A stretch of 64,000 nucleotides of DNA from contig OY282460.1 of NCBI GenBank assembly GCA_958296295.1, positions 3,828,291-3,892,290 of the forward strand. Direction: 5' to 3'. The first letter of the stretch is position 1, and each line of letters opens with the position of its first letter. Below, in pieces: positions 45,263-53,730 of the stretch. Below the pieces are notes generated by a model, which made no database searches, was not told where the DNA came from, and saw nothing but the letters and a program-made list of their open reading frames with translations. The translations under genes and the position numbers were made by a program. Source of the stretch: an uncultured Pseudomonadales bacterium. GTDB lineage: Bacteria; Pseudomonadota; Gammaproteobacteria; Pseudomonadales; Azotimanducaceae.

Positions 45263-46633
45263 TCACGTTCCAGCCGCGAGCCAATCCAACGCGAGCGTGG
45301 CAAGGCCGAGCACCAGGAAGAAGCCGCACATGTCGGTCACCGTTGTGAGCACGGGGCCGGACGCCACGGCCGGGTCCAACCGCATGCGCCGCAGCAACAG
45401 CGGAACCGTGCCGCCTATGGAAACCGCCACCAAGGTGTTGAGCGCCAGAGCGGCAGCCACCACGCCGCCGAGCGCCACGCTGTCTTTCCACAGCCATGCG
45501 GCGAAGCCGAGCAGCGCCCCCAACGCGATGCCGTTCAACACGCCCACTTTCGCTTCCTGCCACCATACGCGCAGCATGTCGCGCGGCCCCACCACGCCCA
45601 GCGTCAGCTCGCGCATGCTCACGGCCACGGCTTGGTTGCCGGAGCATCCACTCATGTCCGAGACGATGGGCAGGAACACGGCGAGGGCTATCACCGCCGC
45701 CAAGGTCTCCTCGAAAGCCGCGATCACGCTCACCGAGATCATGTTCAGGAAGACGTTCAAGGACAACCACGAAAGCCGTCGCCCGGCGCGCGCTCGAAGC
45801 GGCATGCTGCGTAGCTCCTCGGCGCCCACGATGCCGTGGGACTTGCGGTGGTCGTCGGCGGCCCGCTCCACAAGCGCGTCGTCAACATGCGCCCGTTCCA
45901 CCACGCCGAGCATTCGGCCGGCATCGTCCGTCACCGGCAACGACAACACTTCCGCCTCTTCCAGACACGCATCCACGGTGGCGAGATCCGCGGCCACGTT
46001 CACGACGGTGGGCGGTCGCATCACGTCGGCCAGCCGTGCGGTCGGCGACACCGCCACCAAGTCCCGGGTGCGGGCGACGCCCACGAGAAACCCGTCCTCC
46101 ACGACATAGCAGTATTGCAGCAGACGGCCAGAGAGGTCGCGTCCGCCGGAGGCGAGGGCGGCCAGCACGTCGCGAGCCATGGCGGTGGCGGGGAACGCGA
46201 GGTGCTCGCGCACCATCAAGCCGCCGGCCGAATCCGCAGGGTGGATCAGCAGTTCGCGGGCGGCGGCCGCGGACTCTGGCGCCATCGCGCCCAGGATTTC
46301 GCGCAGCTCGGCGTCTTGCACCTCGGCGAGCACATCCGCTTGCTCGTGGCTCGGCAACGCCGTGACGATGGAAGCCGCGTCTTGCGCCGGCAACCCCTCG
46401 ATGAGATCGGCCGCCACCTCGTCCGGCACGTCTTCTATGAACTCCGCCGCCGTCTCAGGCGCCAGCGCCGAGAGCACTGCGTAGCGCTCGTCTTCATCCA
46501 ACCGGAACATGGCGCGCACGACGTCCGGGCCGGACAGCGTGGCCAAGTACGGGTCCACTCCTTCCCTGTCGGCGGCGACGAGCTCCTTCAGGCGCTCCGC
46601 CGGTTCGATCACGCGGGCTTCTGGAACTTGCAC
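45263..46633 (-). CDS. mgtE: magnesium transporter MgtE
   Basis: This 456-residue Mg2+ channel has the N-terminal helical superhelix (LAPETAAEFIEDVPDEVAA, GLPAQDAASIVTAL), two CBS domains (from about 130 to 250, LLQYCYVVEDG and SLPVTDDAGRML), a connecting helix and five membrane helices with the pore signature FLPIVSDMSGCSGNQ and a final TDMCGFFLVLGLA. The cytoplasmic domains close the channel when Mg2+ is high. The 140 bp between its stop and the small-gene patch show no gene. Confidence 0.95.
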   Translation of the reverse strand: MQVPEARVIEPAERLKELVAADREGVDPYLATLSGPDVVRAMFRLDEDERYAVLSALAPETAAEFIEDVPDEVAADLIEGLPAQDAASIVTALPSHEQADVLAEVQDAELREILGAMAPESAAAARELLIHPADSAGGLMVREHLAFPATAMARDVLAALASGGRDLSGRLLQYCYVVEDGFLVGVARTRDLVAVSPTARLADVMRPPTVVNVAADLATVDACLEEAEVLSLPVTDDAGRMLGVVERAHVDDALVERAADDHRKSHGIVGAEELRSMPLRARAGRRLSWLSLNVFLNMISVSVIAAFEETLAAVIALAVFLPIVSDMSGCSGNQAVAVSMRELTLGVVGPRDMLRVWWQEAKVGVLNGIALGALLGFAAWLWKDSVALGGVVAAALALNTLVAVSIGGTVPLLLRRMRLDPAVASGPVLTTVTDMCGFFLVLGLATLALDWLAAGT

Positions 46634-46770
46634 GGATTGCTCCTTGAGTGGGCGAATTGATTGGCAGCCGCATTATCACCGTCGTGTGCCGGTGTTGGGA
46701 CCCGGGTGGTCTGGGTGTTTAGGTACAATGCGTTCTCCACAGACGTGCGGCGGCGGGGGAGGCCAAAGCG

Positions 46771-47691
46771 ATGCGATTCGGAGCGCAGCTCGTCAACTAC
46801 TTCTGCGAGTGGGACGCCACGTTGGCGACCATCCGCGCCGTGCAGAACGGCCGGTGGGACAGCTTGTGGTGGTCGGACCACTTTCTGCCGCCGGTCGGCC
46901 GGCGCGATTTGGAGGGCGGCGGCGCTTTGGAGGGTTGGTCTTTGCTCACCGCGGCGGCAGCCATCACCGAGCGTTTGCGGCTTGGCCTCTTGGTCACCGG
47001 CAACACCTACCGCAATCCGGCGCTGCTCGCCAAAATGGCGGCGACCATCGATCAGGTAAGCCACGGGCGCCTCGTCCTCGGTATCGGCGCGGCGTGGTTC
47101 AAGCGCGAACACGAAGCCTATGGCTGGGATTTTCCGTCATTGAAGGAGCGGTGTGATCGGCTGGAGGAGGCGTTGGACGTGATCAAACTGCTCTTCACCG
47201 AAGGCAACGGCGGCACCGCCAACTACCGCGGCAAGTACTATCGGCTTGACAATTGCCCGCTGTCGCCGCCGTGCGCGCAATCGCCCCATGTGCCGATTCT
47301 GGTCGGCGGCAACGGCGAGAAACGCACCTTGAAGACGTGCGCCAAATACGCCGACATCTGCAACATCGATTTCAACAACCCGGGCGGCGTGGACGTCTTC
47401 AAACACAAGATCGAGGTTTTGGAACGCCATTGCGAGGCCATTGGCCGCGATCCCGCCGAGATCGAAAAGACGATGTTGATTCCGTTGCGCTTGGAAGACG
47501 ACGAAGCAAAGGCCGCGCAGTTGCGGCAACGGCGCGGCGATTGGGTTCTGTATGGGCCGCCGGCTTACGTCATCGACCAGATCGGCGGCTACATCGACGC
47601 CGGCTGCGAGGAGATGATGTTCTCCGCCGTGCCCACCAAGCCGGAGCATTTTGAGCGCATCGACGCCGACGTGCTTTCGGCATTCGGTTGA
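46771..47691 (+). CDS. LLM-class flavin/F420-dependent oxidoreductase
   Basis: This 306-residue TIM-barrel protein belongs to the luciferase-like monooxygenase superfamily: WWSDHFLPPVG, GLLVTGNTYRNPALLAKMAAT, SHGRLVLGIGAAWFKREHEAYG and PILVGGNGEKRTLK are characteristic of the subgroup often annotated F420-dependent. Whether the cofactor is FMN or F420 is unknown. A TACAAT hexamer lies about 45 bases before the ATG. It is followed after 40 bp by a 2-hydroxyacid dehydrogenase gene, a probable operon. Confidence 0.85.
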   Translation: MRFGAQLVNYFCEWDATLATIRAVQNGRWDSLWWSDHFLPPVGRRDLEGGGALEGWSLLTAAAAITERLRLGLLVTGNTYRNPALLAKMAATIDQVSHGRLVLGIGAAWFKREHEAYGWDFPSLKERCDRLEEALDVIKLLFTEGNGGTANYRGKYYRLDNCPLSPPCAQSPHVPILVGGNGEKRTLKTCAKYADICNIDFNNPGGVDVFKHKIEVLERHCEAIGRDPAEIEKTMLIPLRLEDDEAKAAQLRQRRGDWVLYGPPAYVIDQIGGYIDAGCEEMMFSAVPTKPEHFERIDADVLSAFG

Positions 47692-47731
47692 TCGAACACC
47701 ACCAACCAAGGGAATACCAAGGGAAAAACCA

Positions 47732-48796
47732 ATGGAACCGAGCAAACACAAAGTGATGGTTCAGGCGCAACGCGGCGTCTCTTACGACTTGGCGGATTCG
47801 GCCTACGAGATCGAACGCGAAGCGCTCGATCCCATCGGCGCCGCGATCGTCGAGGTGCCCGCCCAATCCGAGGACGAGTTCATCGAGGCCGTGCGCTCGG
47901 AGGCGAACGCGCTTATCGCCCGGGGCCGTCGCATCAGCCGTCGCATCATCGAGAGTCTTGAGAATTGCACCGTTATCGGCCTCGGCAGCGTCGGCGCGGA
48001 CACCGTGGATGTGGACGCCGCCACGGATTGCGGCATCGTCGTCACCAATGTGCCGGACGTCTTCATCGACGAAGTGGCGGACCACACCATGATGATGTTC
48101 CTTGCCGCCCACCGCCGCTTGCTGCTCATGCACCGCATGACGCAGGACGGCCGCTGGGCCGAGGGACGCCCGCACCACGCCGACATTCCCCGGCTTTGGG
48201 GCCAAACCATCGGCCTCATCTCCTTCGGCAACGTGGCGAAAGCGGTGGCGCACCGCTGCCACGCTTTCGGTTTGCGCGTCATCGCCTACGACCCGTACCT
48301 CTCCGAACTGGAGATGACGTTCGCCAACGTCGAGCCGGTCACCAGCCTCTTCGATCTCTTGGAACGTTCGGACTTCGTTTCCATGCATGCGCCGCTAAAC
48401 GCCGAGACCCACCACATGCTCTCGGACGGGCATTTCGCCCGCATGAAACCCTCCGCGCTTTTCATCAACAACGGCCGCGGTCCAACCGTCGACGAGGCTG
48501 CTCTCATCCGCGCCCTGCAGGAGAAGCAGATCGCCGGCGCGGCGCTGGACGTCTTCGAGGTGGAGCCGGCGAAGACGGACAATCCCCTGCTCCACATGGA
48601 CAACGTGACATGCACGCCGCACATCGCTTCGGCGACCGCCCGCATGGCGCCCGAAACGCGGCGCCGGTTGGGCCGCGAACTCGCCACGGTGCTGCAAGGC
48701 TTGTGGCCGCGCAGCGCCGTCAACCCCGCCGTGCTGGCCAAGACCAAGCTACGCCGTTGGCAACCCTACCCGCAAAGCCGCGGGCCAAACCGCTAG
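47732..48796 (+). CDS. NAD-dependent D-2-hydroxyacid dehydrogenase
   Basis: This 354-residue enzyme belongs to the D-isomer 2-hydroxyacid dehydrogenase family. It has IGLGSVGADTVDVDAA, TNVPDVFIDEVADHTMMM, the nucleotide-binding IGLISFGNVAKAVAHR, the Arg position replaced within INNGRGPTVDEAAL, and the Glu/His region FEVEPAKTDNPL and CTPHIASATARM. Phosphoglycerate, glyoxylate and related 2-keto acids are possible substrates. The ATG at 47732 is chosen since the frame open from 47651 overlaps the LLM gene. Confidence 0.87.
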   Translation: MEPSKHKVMVQAQRGVSYDLADSAYEIEREALDPIGAAIVEVPAQSEDEFIEAVRSEANALIARGRRISRRIIESLENCTVIGLGSVGADTVDVDAATDCGIVVTNVPDVFIDEVADHTMMMFLAAHRRLLLMHRMTQDGRWAEGRPHHADIPRLWGQTIGLISFGNVAKAVAHRCHAFGLRVIAYDPYLSELEMTFANVEPVTSLFDLLERSDFVSMHAPLNAETHHMLSDGHFARMKPSALFINNGRGPTVDEAALIRALQEKQIAGAALDVFEVEPAKTDNPLLHMDNVTCTPHIASATARMAPETRRRLGRELATVLQGLWPRSAVNPAVLAKTKLRRWQPYPQSRGPNR

Positions 48797-48810
48797 CGGC
48801 GCCGGCGGGC

Positions 48811-50205
48811 TCAGCCGCCGATTCCCGTCAGCGGCAGGATGCGAAACCACAGGTAAGCGACGCAAAGCGCAGCCATCGCCAACAACACCCCGCCCAAGCA
48901 CCAGGTTGTCAACGGCTTCGGACGCACGCGGGGATCCATGCGTTTGCGCTGCATGTAGAGCGTGGCGAAGGCCTGCACGGGCAGCATGAAAGCGCCAAAC
49001 GTGGCCCCGAAGATCACCAAGTAGATCGGGCTCTCGAAGTAGGTGTAGATCAATGCGCTGACCACCGGCATGACGACGATGTAACCGCGTGTCCAATTCC
49101 GACGCAGCGCGAGCTTGCTCCGGGGAATCGCGCCAAAGGTGACGAGCAGATCGGGAAACACCCGCGAGCCGGCGCCGAGGCCAGAGAGCACGGTGGAAAA
49201 CAGAATGAAAAAAGCGCCCAGAATGAACAACGCGAAAGCCCAGTTCCCCAACGTGGACGTGTACATGTTGGCCAGCACGGCGACGGTTTCCGGGCCTTCC
49301 GGCGTCAGCCCCAAACGGTGCAGCACACCGGCGCCAAGGAAGTAGAACGCGAGCGTGGCGAAGGTGAGAATCGCGAGCGTTACCCAAACGTCGATCTGCA
49401 CAACGCGAATCCAGCCTTTGGCCCGCGCCACCCAACCCGGGTCGCTGCGATCGCCGCCAACGAAACTGGGATAACCCTTCTCCACGCACCAGTAGGTGTA
49501 GGCCGCGATCTCCGCGGAGGCGACGCCGGTGGCGCCGTACATGCCGATGGCCAACACCAGATGTTCCAGTGGAAAGTCGAACGTGAGGCCGGAGATCACG
49601 TCCTCCAATGTGGCCCGATAGTCCGTGGTTTGCATGAGCACCGCGCAGACGATGGTGAGCAAACTGAACGACACCACCATCACCAGCAGGATTTTCTCCA
49701 GCCGGCCGTAAGCCCCGGTCCACAACAGCAGCATTACGAGTGCGGCGGCCACCGCGGTGGCCTTGGGCCCGCCGAAGCCGGGTAGCCACGGCTCGAGGAT
49801 CAACGCCAACGCTTGTCCGGCACCGCCGATGATGCCGCCAGAGGTTAAAACGCCGGGCACGATGCCGATCAAACCCAGCCAAATGGGCCAGGAGATCGGC
49901 CCCCTCGGCCCCGGCAGGGTGCCGGGCAGCCTGTTCAAGGCGCGCAAATAGGTGTCGCCAGTCGTGATCACGTAGCGGGCGAGTTCCGCCTGCACGAGCG
50001 ACTTTATCCAGCACGAGAACAACACCCACCACAGCAGCGTGAACCCGGCCGCGGCGCCAAGGCCGGCGGTGAGCAATATCTCGCCGGAACCGACGATGGA
50101 GCCGGACACCACGACGCCCGGCCCGAGACTGCGCAAGCGTCCGCCAAGAGTGCTTGGCGGCGCCCTGACGCCGCCGGGCGCGATGGTGTACGGATCGTCG
50201 CTCAT
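48811..50205 (-). CDS. Nramp-related membrane transporter with altered metal motif
   Basis: This 464-residue protein has 11-12 hydrophobic helices and the LeuT-type Nramp plan. Where canonical Nramp has DPGN in helix 1 this protein has VVSGSIVGSGEILLT, and the helix-6 MPH region reads IGMYGATGVASAEIAAYT. Both metal-site motifs are therefore changed, as in Nramp-related transporters with different or no metal preference. The substrate is uncertain. Confidence 0.8.
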   Translation of the reverse strand: MSDDPYTIAPGGVRAPPSTLGGRLRSLGPGVVVSGSIVGSGEILLTAGLGAAAGFTLLWWVLFSCWIKSLVQAELARYVITTGDTYLRALNRLPGTLPGPRGPISWPIWLGLIGIVPGVLTSGGIIGGAGQALALILEPWLPGFGGPKATAVAAALVMLLLWTGAYGRLEKILLVMVVSFSLLTIVCAVLMQTTDYRATLEDVISGLTFDFPLEHLVLAIGMYGATGVASAEIAAYTYWCVEKGYPSFVGGDRSDPGWVARAKGWIRVVQIDVWVTLAILTFATLAFYFLGAGVLHRLGLTPEGPETVAVLANMYTSTLGNWAFALFILGAFFILFSTVLSGLGAGSRVFPDLLVTFGAIPRSKLALRRNWTRGYIVVMPVVSALIYTYFESPIYLVIFGATFGAFMLPVQAFATLYMQRKRMDPRVRPKPLTTWCLGGVLLAMAALCVAYLWFRILPLTGIGG

Positions 50206-50215
50206 CAGCGGGCGG

Positions 50216-50377
50216 TCAGCGGCGCTTCACAGTGGCGCGGCCAAAACGTGCCGCGGCCGCATCGCGTGCGATGTTTGCGGCTTCGGAAGCCGGAGCGGCG
50301 CTCCGCTCAGCGGTGTCGAGCTCGCCATCCACCGGCGACTCCAACGCCTTCACGACGGCCCATCGACCTCCCAACAT
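50216..50377 (-). CDS. possible 53-residue protein
   Basis: A short minus-strand frame from ATG 50377 to TGA 50216 reads MLGGRWAVVKALESPVDGE and ends AAAARFGRATVKRR. It fills the gap between the rubredoxin gene and the Nramp-like gene, all on one strand. The basic C-terminus and the alanine-rich helix are plausible for a small protein, but no homologue is known to me and no good ribosome-binding site is visible. Confidence 0.3.
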   Translation of the reverse strand: MLGGRWAVVKALESPVDGELDTAERSAAPASEAANIARDAAAARFGRATVKRR

Positions 50378-50420
50378 CCCGCGAAGGCGCGGTGGCCGCC
50401 GCCGCGCGTGCCGCGTGGGG

Positions 50421-50585
50421 CTAGATCTCCACCATCTCGAAGTCCGACTTCGGCGTGGCGCACTCCGGGCACACCCAGTCTTCCGGCACGTCGTCCCAGC
50501 GCGTGCCGGCCGCGATGCCTTCCTCCGGCAGACCTTCGGCCTCGTCGTAGATGAAACCGCAGGTCATGCATTGCCACTTGCGCAT
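50421..50585 (-). CDS. rubredoxin
   Basis: This 54-residue iron protein has both CxxC knuckles (WQCMTCGFIYDEAEG and WVCPECATPKSDFEM) and the intervening AGTRWDDVPEDW, a complete rubredoxin. It carries single electrons, classically to rubredoxin reductase and non-haem oxygenases such as AlkB. GGAGGGAG precedes the ATG. The two diiron paralogues 2 kb away are possible partners, but this is inference. Confidence 0.93.
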   Translation of the reverse strand: MRKWQCMTCGFIYDEAEGLPEEGIAAGTRWDDVPEDWVCPECATPKSDFEMVEI

Positions 50586-50674
50586 TTTTTCTCCCTCCGC
50601 AACCGGTTCGTATGGACGCGGAACTATACCCGCCTTGGCGTCTGGCCATCCCGCCAGCAAGCCGGTGTTTGGCG

Positions 50675-51235
50675 TCAGGAATCGGCCTGGCTGTCCGCAG
50701 GGGCCTTCGGCAACTGGCCGCTGGCCGCGAGGTAGCCGATGCTGCCCAAGGTGAGCAGGATCGGAATGGCGAACGCCGACGCGAACTTGTAGCCCACCCA
50801 AAATCCTTCGCTGAACTGGTAGGCGACGAGCAGGTTGGCCACCCCGGCCAGCACCATCGTGGCGGCCCAAGCCCAGCACAGAGCGCGCCAGGCCTTGTCC
50901 GGCAACGTCAGCACCTTGCCGAGCGCCCGTTGCACATGATCGCCTTTGCCGACGAAACGGCTGCCGATGATCACCAGCGCCATGATCCAGTACACGATGG
51001 TGGGCTTCCACTGGATGAACAGCGGGTTGCGCACCGCCAGCGTGATGCCGCCGAAAACCAACGCGCCCCAAAACACCACCCACATCTGCCCAGTCACCTT
51101 CCAGCGCTTGAGCTTGAAGAAGGCCACCTGCACCACCGCCGCGACCATCAAAGCAACGGTGGCCCAGTAGATGTCGGCGACGACATACACGCCGAAAAAC
51201 GCCACCACCGGCAGGAAGTCCACAAGCTGTTTCAT
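50675..51235 (-). CDS. yciB: inner-membrane septation/envelope protein YciB (IspZ)
   Basis: This 186-residue membrane protein starts MKQLVDFLPVVAFFGVYVV, the YciB signature, and continues with five helices including WVVFWGALVFGGITL and FIQWKPTIVYWIMAL. YciB interacts with cell-elongation and division proteins and affects envelope integrity. The frame is open upstream, but the family starts at this Met. Confidence 0.93.
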   Translation of the reverse strand: MKQLVDFLPVVAFFGVYVVADIYWATVALMVAAVVQVAFFKLKRWKVTGQMWVVFWGALVFGGITLAVRNPLFIQWKPTIVYWIMALVIIGSRFVGKGDHVQRALGKVLTLPDKAWRALCWAWAATMVLAGVANLLVAYQFSEGFWVGYKFASAFAIPILLTLGSIGYLAASGQLPKAPADSQADS

Positions 51236-51411
51236 TTGCGATCTCGTTGCGCTTTCCCCAATTCTACGCCGCTTGCGACTGGGGACTGGATGGTCGGCGG
51301 CGTATTGATCGATCACCGCAAAAAGGAAACCAACCTGACACGGCAACGCGGCAAGGCCCACGAAAGCTCGTGTCCTGTTGGTAGCAGATAGGTTGTTTGT
51401 GCCGCCGGCGC

Positions 51412-51813
51412 TCAACGCTTCTCAACGATGAAGCTGGCCGTGGCCTCGGCAACGACTTCACCGCTATCTTGCCGGAGCACCAACCCTTCGCACACGGCGA
51501 GCCGGCCCTTGCGCCGCTGCAAGCGCCCTTCCAAACGCACCGGCGCGCCCACCGGCAGCGGTTGCCGGTAGCGCGTCTCGGCTCGGGCGGTGTAGCAACG
51601 CTCGCCGCCCAGGAAGATGATGTTGGCCATCACGTCGTCGAGCAGGCTGAACAGGATGCCGCCGTGCGTGACGCCGTCGTAGCCGACATGCGCATCCTTC
51701 GGGGTGAACTCGGCGCGGCACACCTCGCCATCCATGCGGAAGCGCACGTTCAGCCCCGCCGGATTGCCCGGGCCGCAAACGAAACAACGGTTGGCGCTGG
51801 TGCGTATCGTCAC
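51412..51813 (-). CDS. PaaI-family hotdog thioesterase
   Basis: This 133-residue hotdog-fold protein has CFVCGPGNPAGLNVRF at the N-terminus, VGYDGVTHGGILFSLLDDVMAN with the HGG catalytic-loop pattern, and RYRQPLPVGAPVRLEG. It would hydrolyse acyl-CoA thioesters. It is divergent from the Nudix gene with about 150 bp between them. A paired CoA function with that hydrolase is possible. Confidence 0.88.
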   Translation of the reverse strand: MTIRTSANRCFVCGPGNPAGLNVRFRMDGEVCRAEFTPKDAHVGYDGVTHGGILFSLLDDVMANIIFLGGERCYTARAETRYRQPLPVGAPVRLEGRLQRRKGRLAVCEGLVLRQDSGEVVAEATASFIVEKR

Positions 51814-51965
51814 AACTGGTGGCCCTTTGGCGTGGCGGGCGCATCGTCAACGCCCCACTCGCACGACGGCTCGTGTACAGACGCATTGCGAACGCCCCAA
51901 GGGTGCGTATCAGGACGAATCGCGTCCGGTCGGCAACTGCGGCTGGCCACGTTACCATAGCGCCG

Positions 51966-52586
51966 ATGCTCGACCTGCCTTCCATCCGCCGCCGGCTTGC
52001 CGGCCGCACGCAGCCACCCGTCCATCCCGCACCAAAGGCGAATAGCCGCGGCCGCACTGGCCAAGCGGCGGTGGCGGTGGTGTTGCGCGCCGCCGGCGAC
52101 GACACCGAGATGTTGTTCATACAACGCGCCGAACGGCCGGGGGACCCGTGGTCTGGCCACATGGCCTTTCCCGGCGGCCATCGGGACGCCGAAGACGCGA
52201 ACCTCTGCGCCGCCGCGGTGCGCGAAACGCAAGAGGAGGTCGGCCTCGACATCTCCGCCGCGGCCATGCTCGGCGCACTGCCCCACCAGCGTCCCATGAG
52301 CGCGTCCCGGGCCTTGACCGTGGCGCCGTTCGTGTTCGAGGTGAGCGGCGATCCGGCGTTCACGCTCAACCACGAGGTGGCGGCGGCGATCTGGGCGCCC
52401 CTCGCGCCGATGCATCGCGGCGAAAACGCGGCCCGTTCCCGGTTGTCGTTCCACGGCGGCGGCGGCACGGCGGCGTTCAACGGCTTCCGGCTGGCCAGCG
52501 GGCACTTCGTTTGGGGGCTCACCTACCGGATGGTGCAGACGTTTCTCGAGCGGATCGATCCGGCCTATCGGCGTTTGCCGGATTAG
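51966..52586 (+). CDS. Nudix hydrolase, CoA pyrophosphatase (NudL-like)
   Basis: This 206-residue Nudix protein has the NudL pattern: MAFPGGHRDAEDANLCAAAVR followed by ETQEEVGLD, with GALPHQRPMSA further on. NudL-type enzymes split coenzyme A into phosphopantetheine and adenosine 3',5'-bisphosphate. The ATG at 51966 begins the conserved MLDLPSIRRRL; a longer frame from 51819 overlaps the promoter region of the divergent thioesterase gene. Confidence 0.9.
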   Translation: MLDLPSIRRRLAGRTQPPVHPAPKANSRGRTGQAAVAVVLRAAGDDTEMLFIQRAERPGDPWSGHMAFPGGHRDAEDANLCAAAVRETQEEVGLDISAAAMLGALPHQRPMSASRALTVAPFVFEVSGDPAFTLNHEVAAAIWAPLAPMHRGENAARSRLSFHGGGGTAAFNGFRLASGHFVWGLTYRMVQTFLERIDPAYRRLPD

Positions 52587-52646
52587 ATTCCGGGCGGCAT
52601 CCATGCGCTATAGTGTGGGCGAGACGCAAGACTACGTTGGATCGCC

Positions 52647-53705
52647 ATGGCCACGGTTGAGAACGGCACCGAGCAATTCGATCTGGGCTGGATGCGGCGC
52701 ACCGGCCCTTGGAACACTCGCGCGCCCCGAGGCAAGCACGGACTGACCCTCGCGGATGTGGCGGTGGGCGCGTATGGCGAGGCGCCGGACGAGAGCGACA
52801 ACCAGACCGGGCGCCCCCGCGGAGCGGTGGCACGGCCGGGAAGCTATCGCATCGGCGGTTACGCGGTGCGCAGCAAGAGCGAAATCTGGCTGGACAACGC
52901 TTCATTCCTCTACGAGGAGGCGTTGCAGCGCCAGTGGAGTTCGGCCACGGACGTGCCGTGGCACACCATTGAACCCCTGCCGGACGACGTCGAACAGGCG
53001 GAGTGCCAGCTCGCCACGTTTCTCACGGAGGTGGAGTTCGTCGCCGGGGATGTGCCGGCGCGCTGGGTTTCCCTGACCACGCCGGATTTCCTGGAACCGC
53101 GGCAAGTGCTGCTCGCGCAGGTGATGGACGAAGCGCGGCACATGGACGTCTTTCGCAAACGCGCGCTGGCGAACGGCGGCGGCCTCATGCAGGCGACCGG
53201 CGCCACGTCCGGTTTCGTCGGCGGCATCGATCTCTCCCGGGATTTCACGGAGATGTCCTCGCGGCTTCATGTTTCCGGCGAAGGGGCGGTGCTCACGCTG
53301 TTCCGCATGGGCGAGCTGATGGCGCAGAACGAGGCGGAGAAGGTCATCTACCGGCTCTGCGCCCAAGACGAGGCGCGCCATGTGGCGTTCGGGATCATGC
53401 ATTTGCGCTACATGGCCTCGGCCGCGCCGGAGCGACGCGAAGAGATCCACTGCTACTTGGACGAAGCGGAAGCCGGCATCATCGGCGCCGCCAACCCGGT
53501 GGGGCAGCTAACGCCCACATCCGAATCCATGGCCATCATCCTCGGCGGCGGCAAAGCCAACTTCGACGACGGCATGAACAAGGTCATCGCCATCCGCCGC
53601 CGGCAGCTGGGCGAGTACAAAAAGCGCGTGATCTCGGCCGGCTTCGGCGAGCGCTTCGAGAACGGGCGCTCCGGCGTGGATCGGATGATCGACCACGCGG
53701 CCTAA
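52647..53705 (+). CDS. ferritin-like diiron protein
   Basis: This 352-residue protein is an all-helical ferritin-like domain with two EXXH motifs: VMDEARHMDVFRKRA (EARH at 162-165) and AQDEARHVAFGIMHLRY (EARH at 242-245), with further Glu residues on the preceding helices (EVEF, GELM). This is the four-helix diiron pattern of oxidases such as R2 and bacterial multicomponent monooxygenases. The substrate is unknown. It is followed 25 bp later by a paralogue and then two SCP2-like genes, suggesting oxidation of a hydrophobic compound. Confidence 0.82.
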   Translation: MATVENGTEQFDLGWMRRTGPWNTRAPRGKHGLTLADVAVGAYGEAPDESDNQTGRPRGAVARPGSYRIGGYAVRSKSEIWLDNASFLYEEALQRQWSSATDVPWHTIEPLPDDVEQAECQLATFLTEVEFVAGDVPARWVSLTTPDFLEPRQVLLAQVMDEARHMDVFRKRALANGGGLMQATGATSGFVGGIDLSRDFTEMSSRLHVSGEGAVLTLFRMGELMAQNEAEKVIYRLCAQDEARHVAFGIMHLRYMASAAPERREEIHCYLDEAEAGIIGAANPVGQLTPTSESMAIILGGGKANFDDGMNKVIAIRRRQLGEYKKRVISAGFGERFENGRSGVDRMIDHAA

Positions 53706-53730
53706 AGTCACGGCATGGAACACGACCACC

